48,294 nucleotides of DNA from Flavobacterium tibetense (GCF_003293845.1 NZ_QLST01000017.1:1-48294); one strand, 5' to 3'; counted from the first letter of the stretch, positions 1 through 7,855 are shown. Notes: generated by a model from the sequence alone, not told the origin. Numbers and translations are program-made.

Positions 1-2
1 TT

Positions 3-521
3 AGAAAACCCTCTAACTTTACGTTACTTGGCTTTGGATTTGTGCCCGTTTACAATAAAGGAAACAAGAATCAATACCAACTCGTAGTAGCCGAAAAGGC
101 ATGGAAAAACCTAAAGATGCGATTCAAAAGCATTACCCGAAAAACCACCCCAGCCAAACTAGAAGAACGTATCACCAAGATAAAGGAAATCCAACGAGGA
201 TGGCTAAACTATTTTCGAGGAACCAACATCATGGGAAAACTACGAGATATGGATGGTTGGCTGCGGAATCGCATCCGCTATTGTATTTGGCACGACTGGA
301 AGAAACCTGAAAGGAAAAGGAAAAACCTGATTCGATTGGGGGTTGACCAAGACCACGCCTATGCATGGAGCAGAACTCGAAAAGGTGGTTGGGCGATTGC
401 CCAAAGTCCCATTTTAGGAACAACTATTACCTTGAAACGCTTGAAACAAAAAGGATACGAATCCTTAACGGAAATCTACATTCAACTCAACCCATCTTTT
501 TGCGAACCGCCGAGTACGTGA
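3..521 (+). CDS. ltrA: Group II intron reverse transcriptase/maturase, C-terminal part
   Basis: This is the partial C-terminal end of a group II intron-encoded protein. The reading frame is open from base 3, and the residues before the first possible start (GTG at 42) read as typical maturase (FTLLGFGFVP), so the gene continues off the left edge. The visible part is the end of the reverse-transcriptase thumb and the maturase (GIIM) domain, with the conserved W-L-N-Y-F-R-G and R-N-R-I-R-Y-C-I-W segments. The protein binds its own intron RNA to help splicing and drives retrohoming. The stop codon (519-521) lies inside the domain V hairpin, as is common for introns whose ORF runs into the ribozyme core. 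I see no endonuclease HNH domain after the maturase domain. Confidence 0.93.
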   Translation, partial: RKPSNFTLLGFGFVPVYNKGNKNQYQLVVAEKAWKNLKMRFKSITRKTTPAKLEERITKIKEIQRGWLNYFRGTNIMGKLRDMDGWLRNRIRYCIWHDWKKPERKRKNLIRLGVDQDHAYAWSRTRKGGWAIAQSPILGTTITLKRLKQKGYESLTEIYIQLNPSFCEPPST

Positions 522-584
522 CCCGTATGCTCGGTGGTGTGAGAGGCTCACCCTGTCAGTTTCTGGCAGGGCAGTCTACTCGAT
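505..584 (+). ncRNA. Group II intron domains V and VI
   Basis: Domain V folds at 506-538. The lower stem ACCGCCGAG (506-514) pairs with CTCGGTGGT (530-538). The upper stem TACG pairs with CGTA, with a short apical loop and a two-base TG bulge (528-529) on the 3' side. Domain VI follows: GAG and AGGCT (541-549) pair with AGTCT (573-577) and CTC (579-581), leaving A578 bulged as the candidate branch point. An inner stem CCCTGTCAG/CTGGCAGGG completes it. The bulged A lies six bases before the predicted 3' end at 584, consistent with lariat splicing. Confidence 0.85.
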
Positions 585-600
585 TATAAAACGTTTTTTT

Positions 601-1005
601 TCAGATTGCTCCAGTTATTTGTAAATTTCCAGTTATTTTTCGGACAATCATTTCTACTTCTTCAAGTCTATAATTTTTGGCAAACTCAACATTTAGTCCG
701 TTTATTTTTTCTCCATTTCCGTTTATAACATAACCAAATGCAATATTCGTAAATTTACTTTCTATACCTAAAAAAAAATATTTATTGTAAGGTGGATTAT
801 TGGTTAAAGCTTTTTTATAAATCAATTTTGCTCCAGAATTTTCGACAAGTTCAAATCCGTTATTTTCAAAGTGCTGAACAAATTCGGGAAACATTTTTTT
901 CATTCCTCCGAATGATTCATTTCTTCTCGCTACTTTTTTGGAATCATCATTAAATTTCCAAATTACATAACCAACAATAATTAAAATTAAAATAAACCAA
1001 ACCAT
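601..1005 (-). CDS. Small membrane-anchored hypothetical protein
   Basis: I do not recognise this 134-residue protein. It starts with a strongly hydrophobic segment (residues about 2-17, V-W-F-I-L-I-L-I-I-V-G-Y-V-I-W), a probable single membrane anchor. A charged stretch (DDSKKVARRNE) follows, then a mostly soluble domain of about 110 residues with no catalytic motif that I can name. Its ATG overlaps the stop codon of the upstream gene by one base (TAATG), so it is probably translated by coupling as the last gene of a three-gene operon. It ends 16 bases from the predicted 3' junction of the group II intron. Confidence 0.75.
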   Translation of the reverse strand: MVWFILILIIVGYVIWKFNDDSKKVARRNESFGGMKKMFPEFVQHFENNGFELVENSGAKLIYKKALTNNPPYNKYFFLGIESKFTNIAFGYVINGNGEKINGLNVEFAKNYRLEEVEMIVRKITGNLQITGAI

Positions 1006-1619
1006 TATTTAATGTGTTTTACGATTTTGTTTAAAATCTGATTTCGGATAAAAGCATTTAATTTCTCTTTGTTTTTTAGTTTTTCTGCAATTGGTGGCGA
1101 AACCAGATAATACGTTTTTATAAAAAGTCTACCAAAATAGTTTTTAGCTAAAATATTATCTCGGAAAAGCTTTAAATGTAAAACTTCAGGTGCAAATTCA
1201 TTTCCATAGCAAGCAGTTGCAATGTAACATCCACTTTTTTCACTTGATGCACTTTTTTGAGGTTTAGGTTGTCCCATAATTTTTTCATATTCTTCATCGT
1301 CTTCTTTTTGCATTATTGCATAACCCTCGTGAGAAACATAAACTCTTCGATTATTCATAAAAGACCAACTTGGAAAAGATTCGTCAATTCTTTGTCCAGT
1401 ATATGGGCACTTTCCTCTATTGACTAAACCTAAATTGTCCAAATAAGTAAAAATGTCAAGCGACCTAACTATATGATTTTGCAGAAAGTTAGTTAGTGTT
1501 TCAAAACTTTCTGGCTCAAATGGTTTGTTCTCAAATTTGTCAGCCATGACTCCTTTTGCACTTAATTCTTTGCAAATGTCATTGACATATTCTGTTGTAA
1601 ATTCTGAATAATACTTCAT
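1005..1619 (-). CDS. CFI-box (CYIATACYG) C-terminal domain protein
   Basis: This is a 204-residue cytoplasmic-looking protein without a signal peptide. Its C-terminal third carries the motif C-Y-I-A-T-A-C-Y-G (about residues 130-138), followed by L-x-L-F-R-D-N-I-L, a Y-Y-x-x-S-P-P-I-A segment and a basic tail. This layout matches the CFI-box C-terminal domain found at the end of many unrelated bacterial proteins, whose function is not established. The N-terminal part is unrecognised; it contains a C-P-Y-T-G element (about residues 71-75), but I see no complete zinc site. The gene is the middle member of an operon with one-base TAATG overlaps at both ends. Confidence 0.75.
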   Translation of the reverse strand: MKYYSEFTTEYVNDICKELSAKGVMADKFENKPFEPESFETLTNFLQNHIVRSLDIFTYLDNLGLVNRGKCPYTGQRIDESFPSWSFMNNRRVYVSHEGYAIMQKEDDEEYEKIMGQPKPQKSASSEKSGCYIATACYGNEFAPEVLHLKLFRDNILAKNYFGRLFIKTYYLVSPPIAEKLKNKEKLNAFIRNQILNKIVKHIK

Positions 1620-2107
1620 TACTTTATTTTTATCCGGTTAGTAAGGTTGTTAGATTTTTCCAAATCATTTGTTGTTAGGTTTACAATAAAGCTTTTCTGT
1701 TTGTATAAAAAGACAATTGATGTATTTAGAAACTTGTGTCCTGAATAAGTTAAATATGATTCTATTTTCAATGCTTTTTGTCCATTTGGTAAAACAATCG
1801 ATTCTGTTTTTTCGCCATTTGATGTAGCGTTTTCCTTTGCGGTTTTTAAAAATTGGTCTTTGTAAGCTTTTAATGTTTCTTGGTCTAATCCATTCATATC
1901 CTCAAATAGATTTTGAACAGTAACAGAATATTGTTTAATTCTGTCATTGTTGTCTTGAACAACACAAGCATAGTTATTCTGATTCCCAAGATTTCGAGTA
2001 TATTCTAATTCGCAAGGCATATCTAAAGTTAGACCTTCAATTTTATTGTCTATTTGAGCAAAAGATAGTATTGGAATAAATATTCCTAATAAAGTAATTT
2101 TTCTCAT
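1619..2107 (-). CDS. Secreted hypothetical protein
   Basis: I chose the ATG at 2107 because it gives a standard signal peptide (MRKITLLGIFIPILSFAQ) ending in the FAQ cleavage form typical of Flavobacteria. The frame is open further upstream to 2194, but those residues look non-coding. The mature protein of about 144 residues is predicted to be periplasmic. It has two cysteines (in the D-M-P-C-E and Y-A-C-V segments) that could pair. I recognise no domain. It is the first gene of a three-gene operon, and its stop codon overlaps the next start (TAATG). No convincing TAnnTTTG promoter was found upstream. Confidence 0.72.
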   Translation of the reverse strand: MRKITLLGIFIPILSFAQIDNKIEGLTLDMPCELEYTRNLGNQNNYACVVQDNNDRIKQYSVTVQNLFEDMNGLDQETLKAYKDQFLKTAKENATSNGEKTESIVLPNGQKALKIESYLTYSGHKFLNTSIVFLYKQKSFIVNLTTNDLEKSNNLTNRIKIK

Positions 2108-2318
2108 AAAGTTTGTTTCAAAATGTTTTACAACTTGTTTATGTCTGACAAAATCATACTTAGCAATCCAATTTTGGGTGTATATGTATGACAAATGTCA
2201 ATTTTATCTTTTTTCAAAAATAATAAAAAAATCTAATACAATATTAGTCGCAATACAATCTTATAAACAAAAAATATCCAGCAGATTTTGGGATTTTTTA
2301 TTTGGTTTTTATTTCAAA

Positions 2319-2693
2319 TTACGGTTTTACAATTTCTTTATAACTATCCCAATTAGCATAAATTAAAAAAAGATTAGCAAATAAAACAAAAGCTGCAATT
2401 GGTAAATCAGCGGGAGCTATAAATGCATGAATTAGGAAGATGTTTACTGAGACAGGAAGTAAAATGATAGCGCCAAGTTTCACAAATTTTCCACTTACTA
2501 ACATCAATCCTGCTAATAACTCAACCGTTTTTATGAGCGGAAATAAGTATTTTGTAGCCATAAAACCTCCCATAACGGTAGCCATATCACCTGTTGGTTC
2601 AGGTTGTTCTCCCAAGTTAAAAAAATAAGAAATAGAAGCAAATAACATCAAAGCTCCTAAAAGTACTCGGACAATAATAGTTGTGATTTTCAT
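2319..2693 (-). CDS. DoxX-like membrane protein
   Basis: This is a 124-residue integral membrane protein with four predicted helices. The pattern R-V-L-L-G-A-L-M-L-F-A-S, then P-L-I-K-T-V-E-L-L-A-G-L-M-L, then N-I-F-L-I-H-A-F matches the DoxX/DoxD-like family of small quinone-linked or unknown-function membrane proteins. I set the start at the ATG at 2693, giving MKITTIIVRV. The longer open frame to 2825 overlaps the promoter and start of pabB on the other strand and is unlikely to be translated. It is divergent from pabB. Its biochemical role cannot be read from the sequence. Confidence 0.82.
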   Translation of the reverse strand: MKITTIIVRVLLGALMLFASISYFFNLGEQPEPTGDMATVMGGFMATKYLFPLIKTVELLAGLMLVSGKFVKLGAIILLPVSVNIFLIHAFIAPADLPIAAFVLFANLFLIYANWDSYKEIVKP

Positions 2694-2745
2694 AATTTGA
2701 ATAGTTTTAGTTAGTGATTTAAAGATACAAATTATTTTTTTATTG

Positions 2746-2753
2746 TACTTTTG
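2746..2753 (+). promoter_or_regulatory. Promoter -7 element of pabB
   Basis: TACTTTTG is an exact match to the Bacteroidota -7 consensus TAnnTTTG. No good TTG -33 element lies at the expected distance. A hairpin TTGGAAA (2751-2757) / TTTCCAA (2764-2770) overlaps its end. The position places transcription start near 2760, so the coding start of pabB must lie beyond that. Confidence 0.5.
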
Positions 2754-2771
2754 GAAAGTAAATTTTCCAAC

Positions 2772-4073
2772 TTGAGAACAGTAATTACAAAAGATATTTC
2801 GCACTTTTCCGACTTTAAAAACCAACTTTTATATTGGGCCAACCAACACCGAGAAGTCGTTTTTTTAGATTCGAATCAGTACCATCAAAAGTATTCGAGT
2901 TATGATGCTGTTTTGGCGGTTGATGCTTTTACTTCGATTAAAACCGATTATGAGAACGCCTTTCAAGATTTGTATCAGTACCAAAGTCAAACTAAAGATT
3001 GGTTGTTTGGTTACTTGTCCTACGATTTAAAAAATGATACTGAAGCTTTACAATCCAATAATTTCGATGGTTTAGATTTCCCAGATTTGTTTTTCTTCCA
3101 ACCCAAAAAGTTGTTTTTTATCAAAGATGATGAGGTGGAAATTCAATATTTACGAATGTGCGATGACGAAATAGAAGCTGATTTCGAAGAAATCAGTACA
3201 ATTATTTCTGTTAATGTCACACTGAGCGAAGTCGAAGTGCAACAACGTATCCCAAAAGAAAACTATCTCTCCAAAGTTTCCAAAATGCTCGAGCACATTC
3301 ATCGTGGCGACATTTACGAAGCCAATTTTTGCATGGAATTCTATGCTGAAAACGCTCAAATTGAACCTTTGGAAATTTACCAAAAACTCAACGCTATTTC
3401 CGAACCACCATTTGCGGTGTATTTCAAGAACAATTTTCAGTATTTACTTTCCGCTTCTCCCGAACGTTATTTGCGAAAAGAAGGTTTAAAAGTCATTTCC
3501 CAACCCATAAAAGGAACCGCAAAACGAAGTGACGATTCCGTTTTAGACGAACAATTAAAGACTGATTTAGCTAAAAACGAAAAAGAACGTTCCGAAAATA
3601 TCATGATTGTCGATTTAGTTCGAAATGATTTATCGCACACCGCTACAAAAGGAAGTGTTCAAGTAGAAGAATTGTGCCAAGTTTACTCGTTCAAACAAGT
3701 GCATCAAATGATTTCAACAATAGTTTCCGAAGTGGAAAATACAACGTCGCCAATTGAAATCCTTAGAACGACTTTTCCTATGGGAAGCATGACTGGAGCA
3801 CCAAAAATTTCTGCGATGCAAATCATAGAAGCGTTAGAAGAAACCAAACGCGGATTATACAGTGGAGCAGTAGGTTATTTCACTCCAACTGACGATTTCG
3901 ATTTCAATGTAGTGATTCGAAGTATTTTGTATAATGCTAAAAATCAGTATTTGTCGTTTTCTGTTGGAAGTGCTGTAACTTCTCAGGCTATTCCAGAAAT
4001 GGAGTATGAAGAGTGTTTATTGAAGGCAAAAGCGATGTTTGAGGTTTTGTTAGGGAAAAGGGAAAAGGGATAA
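2772..4073 (+). CDS. pabB: Aminodeoxychorismate synthase component I (PabB)
   Basis: This chorismate-binding enzyme makes 4-amino-4-deoxychorismate for p-aminobenzoate and folate synthesis. The C-terminal chorismate-binding domain is complete, with PIKGT (about residues 244-248), D-L-V-R-N-D-L, F-P-M-G-S-M-T-G-A-P-K and G-x-Y-S-G-A-V-G-Y. PIKGT, with Lys where anthranilate synthases have Ala, favours PabB over TrpE. I prefer the in-frame TTG at 2772 as the start, because the alternative TTG at 2751 overlaps the exact -7 promoter element; the true start is uncertain. The 433-residue length is normal. A short interspersed repeat (3216-3239) is read in frame within the linker before the catalytic domain. 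The window contains no pabA glutaminase partner. Confidence 0.88.
   Translation: MRTVITKDISHFSDFKNQLLYWANQHREVVFLDSNQYHQKYSSYDAVLAVDAFTSIKTDYENAFQDLYQYQSQTKDWLFGYLSYDLKNDTEALQSNNFDGLDFPDLFFFQPKKLFFIKDDEVEIQYLRMCDDEIEADFEEISTIISVNVTLSEVEVQQRIPKENYLSKVSKMLEHIHRGDIYEANFCMEFYAENAQIEPLEIYQKLNAISEPPFAVYFKNNFQYLLSASPERYLRKEGLKVISQPIKGTAKRSDDSVLDEQLKTDLAKNEKERSENIMIVDLVRNDLSHTATKGSVQVEELCQVYSFKQVHQMISTIVSEVENTTSPIEILRTTFPMGSMTGAPKISAMQIIEALEETKRGLYSGAVGYFTPTDDFDFNVVIRSILYNAKNQYLSFSVGSAVTSQAIPEMEYEECLLKAKAMFEVLLGKREKG
3216..3239. repeat. Short interspersed palindromic repeat inside pabB
   Basis: The 24-base segment begins GTCACACTGAGCG and ends AAGTCGAAGTG. From memory it matches a short repeat scattered through many Bacteroidota genomes, usually between genes, whose reverse strand translates as HFDFAQCD. 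Here it is exactly eight codons long in frame and encodes V-T-L-S-E-V-E-V within PabB. I see no other copy in this window. Confidence 0.55.
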
Positions 4074-4132
4074 GTAAAAAGGGAAAAGGGAAAAGTAAAA
4101 AGAGATTAGGGAAAAGTAAAAAGATATTAGAC
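4049..4132. repeat. Purine-rich direct repeats before the S23 gene
   Basis: The end of pabB and the following spacer consist of repeated GGGAAAAGGGA, AGTAAAAAG and GGGAAAAGTAAAAAG units. The 19 bases at 4073-4091 are the exact reverse complement of 4490-4508 on the far side of the next gene. Confidence 0.8.
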
Positions 4133-4489
4133 ATGAAAAGTTATAGAGATTTAATTGTTTGGCAAAAATCAATGAATTGGGTTACGTTAATATATCCTTT
4201 AATGTCTAAAATGCCTGAAAATGAAAGGTTTGGATTAATTTCTCAAATAAAGAGAAGTTCGGTTTCAATTCCATCTAACATTGCAGAAGGTTACGGTAGA
4301 AATTACAAAAAAGATTATTCAAGATTTCTTCAAATCGCTAGAGGCTCATTATTTGAATGTCAAACACAAATTGAAATCGCTATTCAACTAAAATTTATTT
4401 CATTAGAAGATTGTAAAGAAATTAATGATTTGTCTAATGAAATTGAAAAAATGCTAAATTCGCTAATTAATAAACTATCAGACAACTAA
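4133..4489 (+). CDS. Four-helix-bundle protein (S23 / rRNA intervening-sequence type)
   Basis: This 118-residue protein belongs to the four-helix-bundle family first known from intervening sequences of 23S rRNA genes. The hallmark segments are present: Y-R-D-L-I-V-W-Q-K at the N-terminus, S-Q-I-K-R-S-S-V-S-I-P-S-N-I-A-E-G-Y-G-R (about residues 39-58), and F-L-Q-I-A-R-G-S-L-x-E-x-Q-T-Q. The biochemical function of the family is not established. The gene sits alone between pabB and tilS, not in an rRNA gene, and is bracketed by 19-base inverted repeats of a purine-rich sequence. That arrangement suggests that it arrived as a unit. Its start is the only sensible ATG. Confidence 0.9.
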   Translation: MKSYRDLIVWQKSMNWVTLIYPLMSKMPENERFGLISQIKRSSVSIPSNIAEGYGRNYKKDYSRFLQIARGSLFECQTQIEIAIQLKFISLEDCKEINDLSNEIEKMLNSLINKLSDN

Positions 4490-4508
4490 TCCCTTTTCCC
4501 TTTTTACT
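4490..4508. repeat. Inverted copy of the purine-rich repeat
   Basis: TCCCTTTTCCCTTTTTACT is the exact reverse complement of 4073-4091. It lies directly after the stop codon of the four-helix-bundle gene, so the two copies bracket that gene as inverted repeats about 400 bases apart. Confidence 0.85.
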
Positions 4509-4520
4509 AATTACTTAATA

Positions 4521-5828
4521 ATGCTTACAAAATTCAAAAATCATCTCGAACAAAATTTTCCTTATTTAAAGGAGAAAAAACTGCTTTTAGCGGTTAGTGG
4601 TGGCTTGGATAGTATGGTTTTGATGCATTTGTTTCAAGAATTAAGATACTCAATTGGAATAGCTCATTGTAATTTTCAATTGCGTGGAAAGGAAAGCGAT
4701 GCAGATGAAAACTTTGTAAAACTTCAAGCTGAAAAATTTCAAATTCCAATTTTTAGCACCCGATTTGAAACCGAAAAATTTGCGAATACCAACAAACTTT
4801 CCATCCAATTAGCCGCTCGAAAGTTGCGTTATGATTGGTTTTATCAGTTATTGGAAGAAGAAAATTACGATTATTTGTTAACAGCGCATCATTTGGATGA
4901 CCAATTAGAAACCTTTTTAATCAACCTTTCTCGTGGCACAGGAATTGAAGGGTTGACAGGAATTCCTGCGACAAATGATAAAATTATGCGTCCGTTGTTG
5001 CCTTTTTCTCGTGAAGAAATTTGTGCTTTTGCTGAAGAAAATTCACTTTCATGGCGTGAAGATTCGAGTAATACATCAACGAAATACCTTCGTAATAAAA
5101 TCAGACATGAAGTTATTCCGATTTTGAAAACGTTGAATTCCAATTTTCTTCCAACTTTCGAAAACACATTGGAACACTTGAATCAAGCCAATGCTTTGGT
5201 AAATGATGCTTCAAGAAATACTTATGATTTGGTAGTAAAACAATTGGATGACCAACATATATTTGATATCCCAAAAGTATTGGAATTACCCAATTACAAA
5301 GCGTATTTGTACCAATGGCTTAAAGATTTTGGTTTCACGGCTTGGGTCGATATTTATGACTTAGTCAACGCAAATTCAGGGAAACAGATTTTTTCGGAAA
5401 CCCATGTTTTGTTGAAAGATAGAAATCGCTTGTTGCTTTTTGAGAAAACAGAAAATCATAACGTTGAAATCTATTTTGTTAAGGATTTCGAAAGTAAAGT
5501 TAATATTCCCTTAAAACTTAGCTTTTGTAAAGTAGCAAACATTTCAAATGTAAATGCAAATTGTATATTTGTAGATGAAAATCAGCTAAAATTGCCGTTA
5601 GTAATCAGAAAATGGCAAGAAGGCGACGTTTTTTATCCAACGGGAATGATTGGAAAAAAGAAGTTGAGTAAGTTTTTTAAAGATGAAAAATATTCGCTTC
5701 TTGATAAGCAAAATCAATGGTTGTTGTGTTCCAATTACGAAATTGTTTGGGTAATTGGAAAACGCGCCGATCAAAGATTTTTAACCAACGAAAACACCAA
5801 AAATTACATAAAGATAACCTTAGAATAA
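4521..5828 (+). CDS. tilS: tRNA(Ile)-lysidine synthetase
   Basis: TilS attaches lysine to the wobble cytidine of the CAU-anticodon tRNA(Ile), using ATP, so that the tRNA reads AUA. The PP-loop ATP-binding motif S-G-G-L-D-S is at residues 26-31. The conserved H-H-L-D-D-Q-x-E-T segment and the R-D-S-S-N pattern (here W-R-E-D-S-S-N) follow. The C-terminal region has the K-L-S-K-F-F-K-D-E motif of the TilS C-terminal domain. The 435-residue length is normal. The stop codon overlaps the dsbD start by one base (TAATG), so the two are probably translationally coupled. Confidence 0.95.
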   Translation: MLTKFKNHLEQNFPYLKEKKLLLAVSGGLDSMVLMHLFQELRYSIGIAHCNFQLRGKESDADENFVKLQAEKFQIPIFSTRFETEKFANTNKLSIQLAARKLRYDWFYQLLEEENYDYLLTAHHLDDQLETFLINLSRGTGIEGLTGIPATNDKIMRPLLPFSREEICAFAEENSLSWREDSSNTSTKYLRNKIRHEVIPILKTLNSNFLPTFENTLEHLNQANALVNDASRNTYDLVVKQLDDQHIFDIPKVLELPNYKAYLYQWLKDFGFTAWVDIYDLVNANSGKQIFSETHVLLKDRNRLLLFEKTENHNVEIYFVKDFESKVNIPLKLSFCKVANISNVNANCIFVDENQLKLPLVIRKWQEGDVFYPTGMIGKKKLSKFFKDEKYSLLDKQNQWLLCSNYEIVWVIGKRADQRFLTNENTKNYIKITLE

Positions 5829-7855
5829 TGAGAAAATATTTTGCCTTAATCGCCTTATTTCTGACTTTTATTGGAAATGCCCAAATTTTAAATCCGGTTC
5901 AATGGAAAACAAAAGTTATACAAAAATCAGCCAATGAATTTGAATTGGTTCTTGATGCAACCATTCAGCACGAATGGCACATGTTTTCCCAATTTACGCC
6001 TGATGGAGGTTCGTTACCAACACTTTTTGAATACAAAAATCAGAAAGGCAACTACCAATTAGTAGGTAAAACAACCGAAAGTAAATACAAGAAAATATAC
6101 AACGATATTTTTGAAGTCGATGAATACATGTTTGAAAATTCGGCGCAATTCAAACAAGTTATTAAGGTAACAAATACTAATTTGAAAGAAATTAAAGTCT
6201 ATGTAGAATACCAAGTTTGTAAAGAACAATGTATTCAACAAGATGAAACGTTTACTTTTAAATTGCCTGAAATTAAACCAGAAGCGATTGAAGCTACTAC
6301 AACTCCAAATCCAACCCTTTTAGATACAGTTTCCAATACAACAGAAGTGTATCAGACAACAAAAACGGAGAAAACGCAAGAAGTTCCCGTAAAAAAAATA
6401 AAGAGAGAAGAAAAGAAAACCGATAAATGGAACTTGTTTTTAATCACTTTATTGGCTGGAATTTTGGTAACATTTACACCTTGTGTGTTTCCAATGATTC
6501 CAATGACCGTGAGTTTTTTCTTGAAGCAAAGTGCTAAAGGTGATAAAACTAAGGGCAGAATGAATGCTTTAATGTATGGCTTTTTTATAATTGCTATTTA
6601 CGTTTTAATTTCTTTGCCGTTTCATATCTTCCAAAGTTTGAGTCCGGATATTTTTTATGAAATTTCTACCAATGTCTATTTGAATATTTTCTTCTTTGTC
6701 ATTTTCGTCATCTTTGCGATTTCGTTCTTAGGCGCATTTGAGATAACTATTCCATCAAGTTTAGCTAATAAAGTAGATAGTGCTTCCAATTACGGCGGAT
6801 TCATCGGCATTTTCTTCATGGCATTGACGTTAATTATCGTGTCATTTTCTTGTACTGGACCAGCATTGGGATTAGTTATTGGAAGTGTTTTATCGACTGA
6901 TGGTGGCGCAACGTTATTAACTATTGCGATGTTAGGTTTTGGTTTTGGATTGGCATTGCCGTTTATGTTATTTGCTTTGTTCCCAAGTATGATGGGGAAT
7001 TTACCAAAATCAGGCGGTTGGTTAAATACCGTGAAAGTAGTTTTTGGATTTATTGAATTGGCATTGGCATTCAAATTCTTATCGATGGCTGATTTAGTTA
7101 TGGATTGGCATTTATTAGAAAGAGAAACTTTTATAGCGATTTGGATTGCTATTTTTGGAGGTTTGGCGTTGTATTTATTTGGAAAAATTACCTTGCCACA
7201 CGATAGTCCAATGTCGAATATTTCCGTTGGAAGATTGTTATTAGGATTGTTATCATTGGCATTTACGGTGTATTTGATTCCTGGTTTATGGGGCGCACCA
7301 TTGAACGTAATTTCTGGTTTTCCACCTCCAATGTCGTACAGTGAAAGTCCGTATGGAGTAGGAAATTCTAAAGGAGGAACTAGCACAACCGAAGCTTTAC
7401 CAGAACATGCTCATTATGGACCGCATGATATAGTAGCATTTCATGATTACCAACACGGTTTAGATTATGCCAAAAAAGTTGGGAAACCCGTTTTAATTGA
7501 TTTTACTGGTGTTACTTGTGTAAATTGCCGTAGAATGGAAGAATTGGTTTGGGCAAAACCTGAAATTTTAAAGCTTTTGAAAGAAGAAGTAGTTTTGGTT
7601 TCCTTATATGTAGACGACAAAAAAGAATTACCCAAAGACCAACAATACGTTTCACCAGTAACCGGAAAAGAAATCACGACTTACGGTAAAAAATGGAGTG
7701 ATTTTGGTATTTCAAGATACCAAGCTAATGTACAACCGTATTATGTTTTAATGGGACATGATGAAGAAAATCTAAATACGCCAGTGGGTTATACTCCTGA
7801 TGTAACGGAATACAAAAAATGGTTAGAGGAGGGAATTGGGAGTTTTAAGAAGTAG
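5828..7855 (+). CDS. dsbD: Thiol:disulfide interchange protein DsbD
   Basis: DsbD passes electrons from cytoplasmic thioredoxin across the inner membrane to periplasmic reductases. I start at the ATG at 5828, which gives the signal peptide MRKYFALIALFLTFIGNAQ; the upstream open frame runs inside tilS. The order is: signal peptide, N-terminal periplasmic domain with the cysteine pair V-C-K-E-Q-C-I, a linker rich in Thr and Lys, a transmembrane domain with T-P-C-V-F-P-M-I-P and S-F-S-C-T-G-P, and a C-terminal thioredoxin domain with C-V-N-C (about residue 562). All redox cysteines are present. At 675 residues it is slightly longer than the E. coli protein. No terminator follows; an RHS remnant begins directly after the stop codon. 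Confidence 0.95.
   Translation: MRKYFALIALFLTFIGNAQILNPVQWKTKVIQKSANEFELVLDATIQHEWHMFSQFTPDGGSLPTLFEYKNQKGNYQLVGKTTESKYKKIYNDIFEVDEYMFENSAQFKQVIKVTNTNLKEIKVYVEYQVCKEQCIQQDETFTFKLPEIKPEAIEATTTPNPTLLDTVSNTTEVYQTTKTEKTQEVPVKKIKREEKKTDKWNLFLITLLAGILVTFTPCVFPMIPMTVSFFLKQSAKGDKTKGRMNALMYGFFIIAIYVLISLPFHIFQSLSPDIFYEISTNVYLNIFFFVIFVIFAISFLGAFEITIPSSLANKVDSASNYGGFIGIFFMALTLIIVSFSCTGPALGLVIGSVLSTDGGATLLTIAMLGFGFGLALPFMLFALFPSMMGNLPKSGGWLNTVKVVFGFIELALAFKFLSMADLVMDWHLLERETFIAIWIAIFGGLALYLFGKITLPHDSPMSNISVGRLLLGLLSLAFTVYLIPGLWGAPLNVISGFPPPMSYSESPYGVGNSKGGTSTTEALPEHAHYGPHDIVAFHDYQHGLDYAKKVGKPVLIDFTGVTCVNCRRMEELVWAKPEILKLLKEEVVLVSLYVDDKKELPKDQQYVSPVTGKEITTYGKKWSDFGISRYQANVQPYYVLMGHDEENLNTPVGYTPDVTEYKKWLEEGIGSFKK

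Larger units (their letters stand above)
1..584 (+). mobile_element. Group II intron, 3' part
   Basis: The 3' end of a retrotransposing group II intron enters from the left edge. It contains the C-terminal part of the intron-encoded maturase followed by foldable domains V and VI. The predicted 3' boundary is after base 584, where the sequence reads CTCGAT, an AY-type intron end. The intron lies just downstream of the stop codon of the minus-strand gene at 601, so it disrupts no visible reading frame on this side. The 5' end, the 5' exon and most of the reverse transcriptase are outside the window. Confidence 0.88.

Noticed and set aside
2178..2366. 62-codon plus-strand open frame
   Set aside because: It overlaps the end of the DoxX-like gene and has no family features; it is AT-rich spacer.
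2772..4073. Anthranilate synthase component I (TrpE)
   Set aside because: PIKGT with Lys instead of the PIAGT of anthranilate synthases favours PabB, and no trp genes are near.
4049..4132. CRISPR-like array
   Set aside because: The repeats are short, purine-rich and without unique spacers of constant length.
6790..7386. 198-codon open frame on the minus strand
   Set aside because: It lies wholly inside dsbD on the opposite strand; the low-complexity Pro/Asn-rich translation is the shadow of membrane-helix codons.
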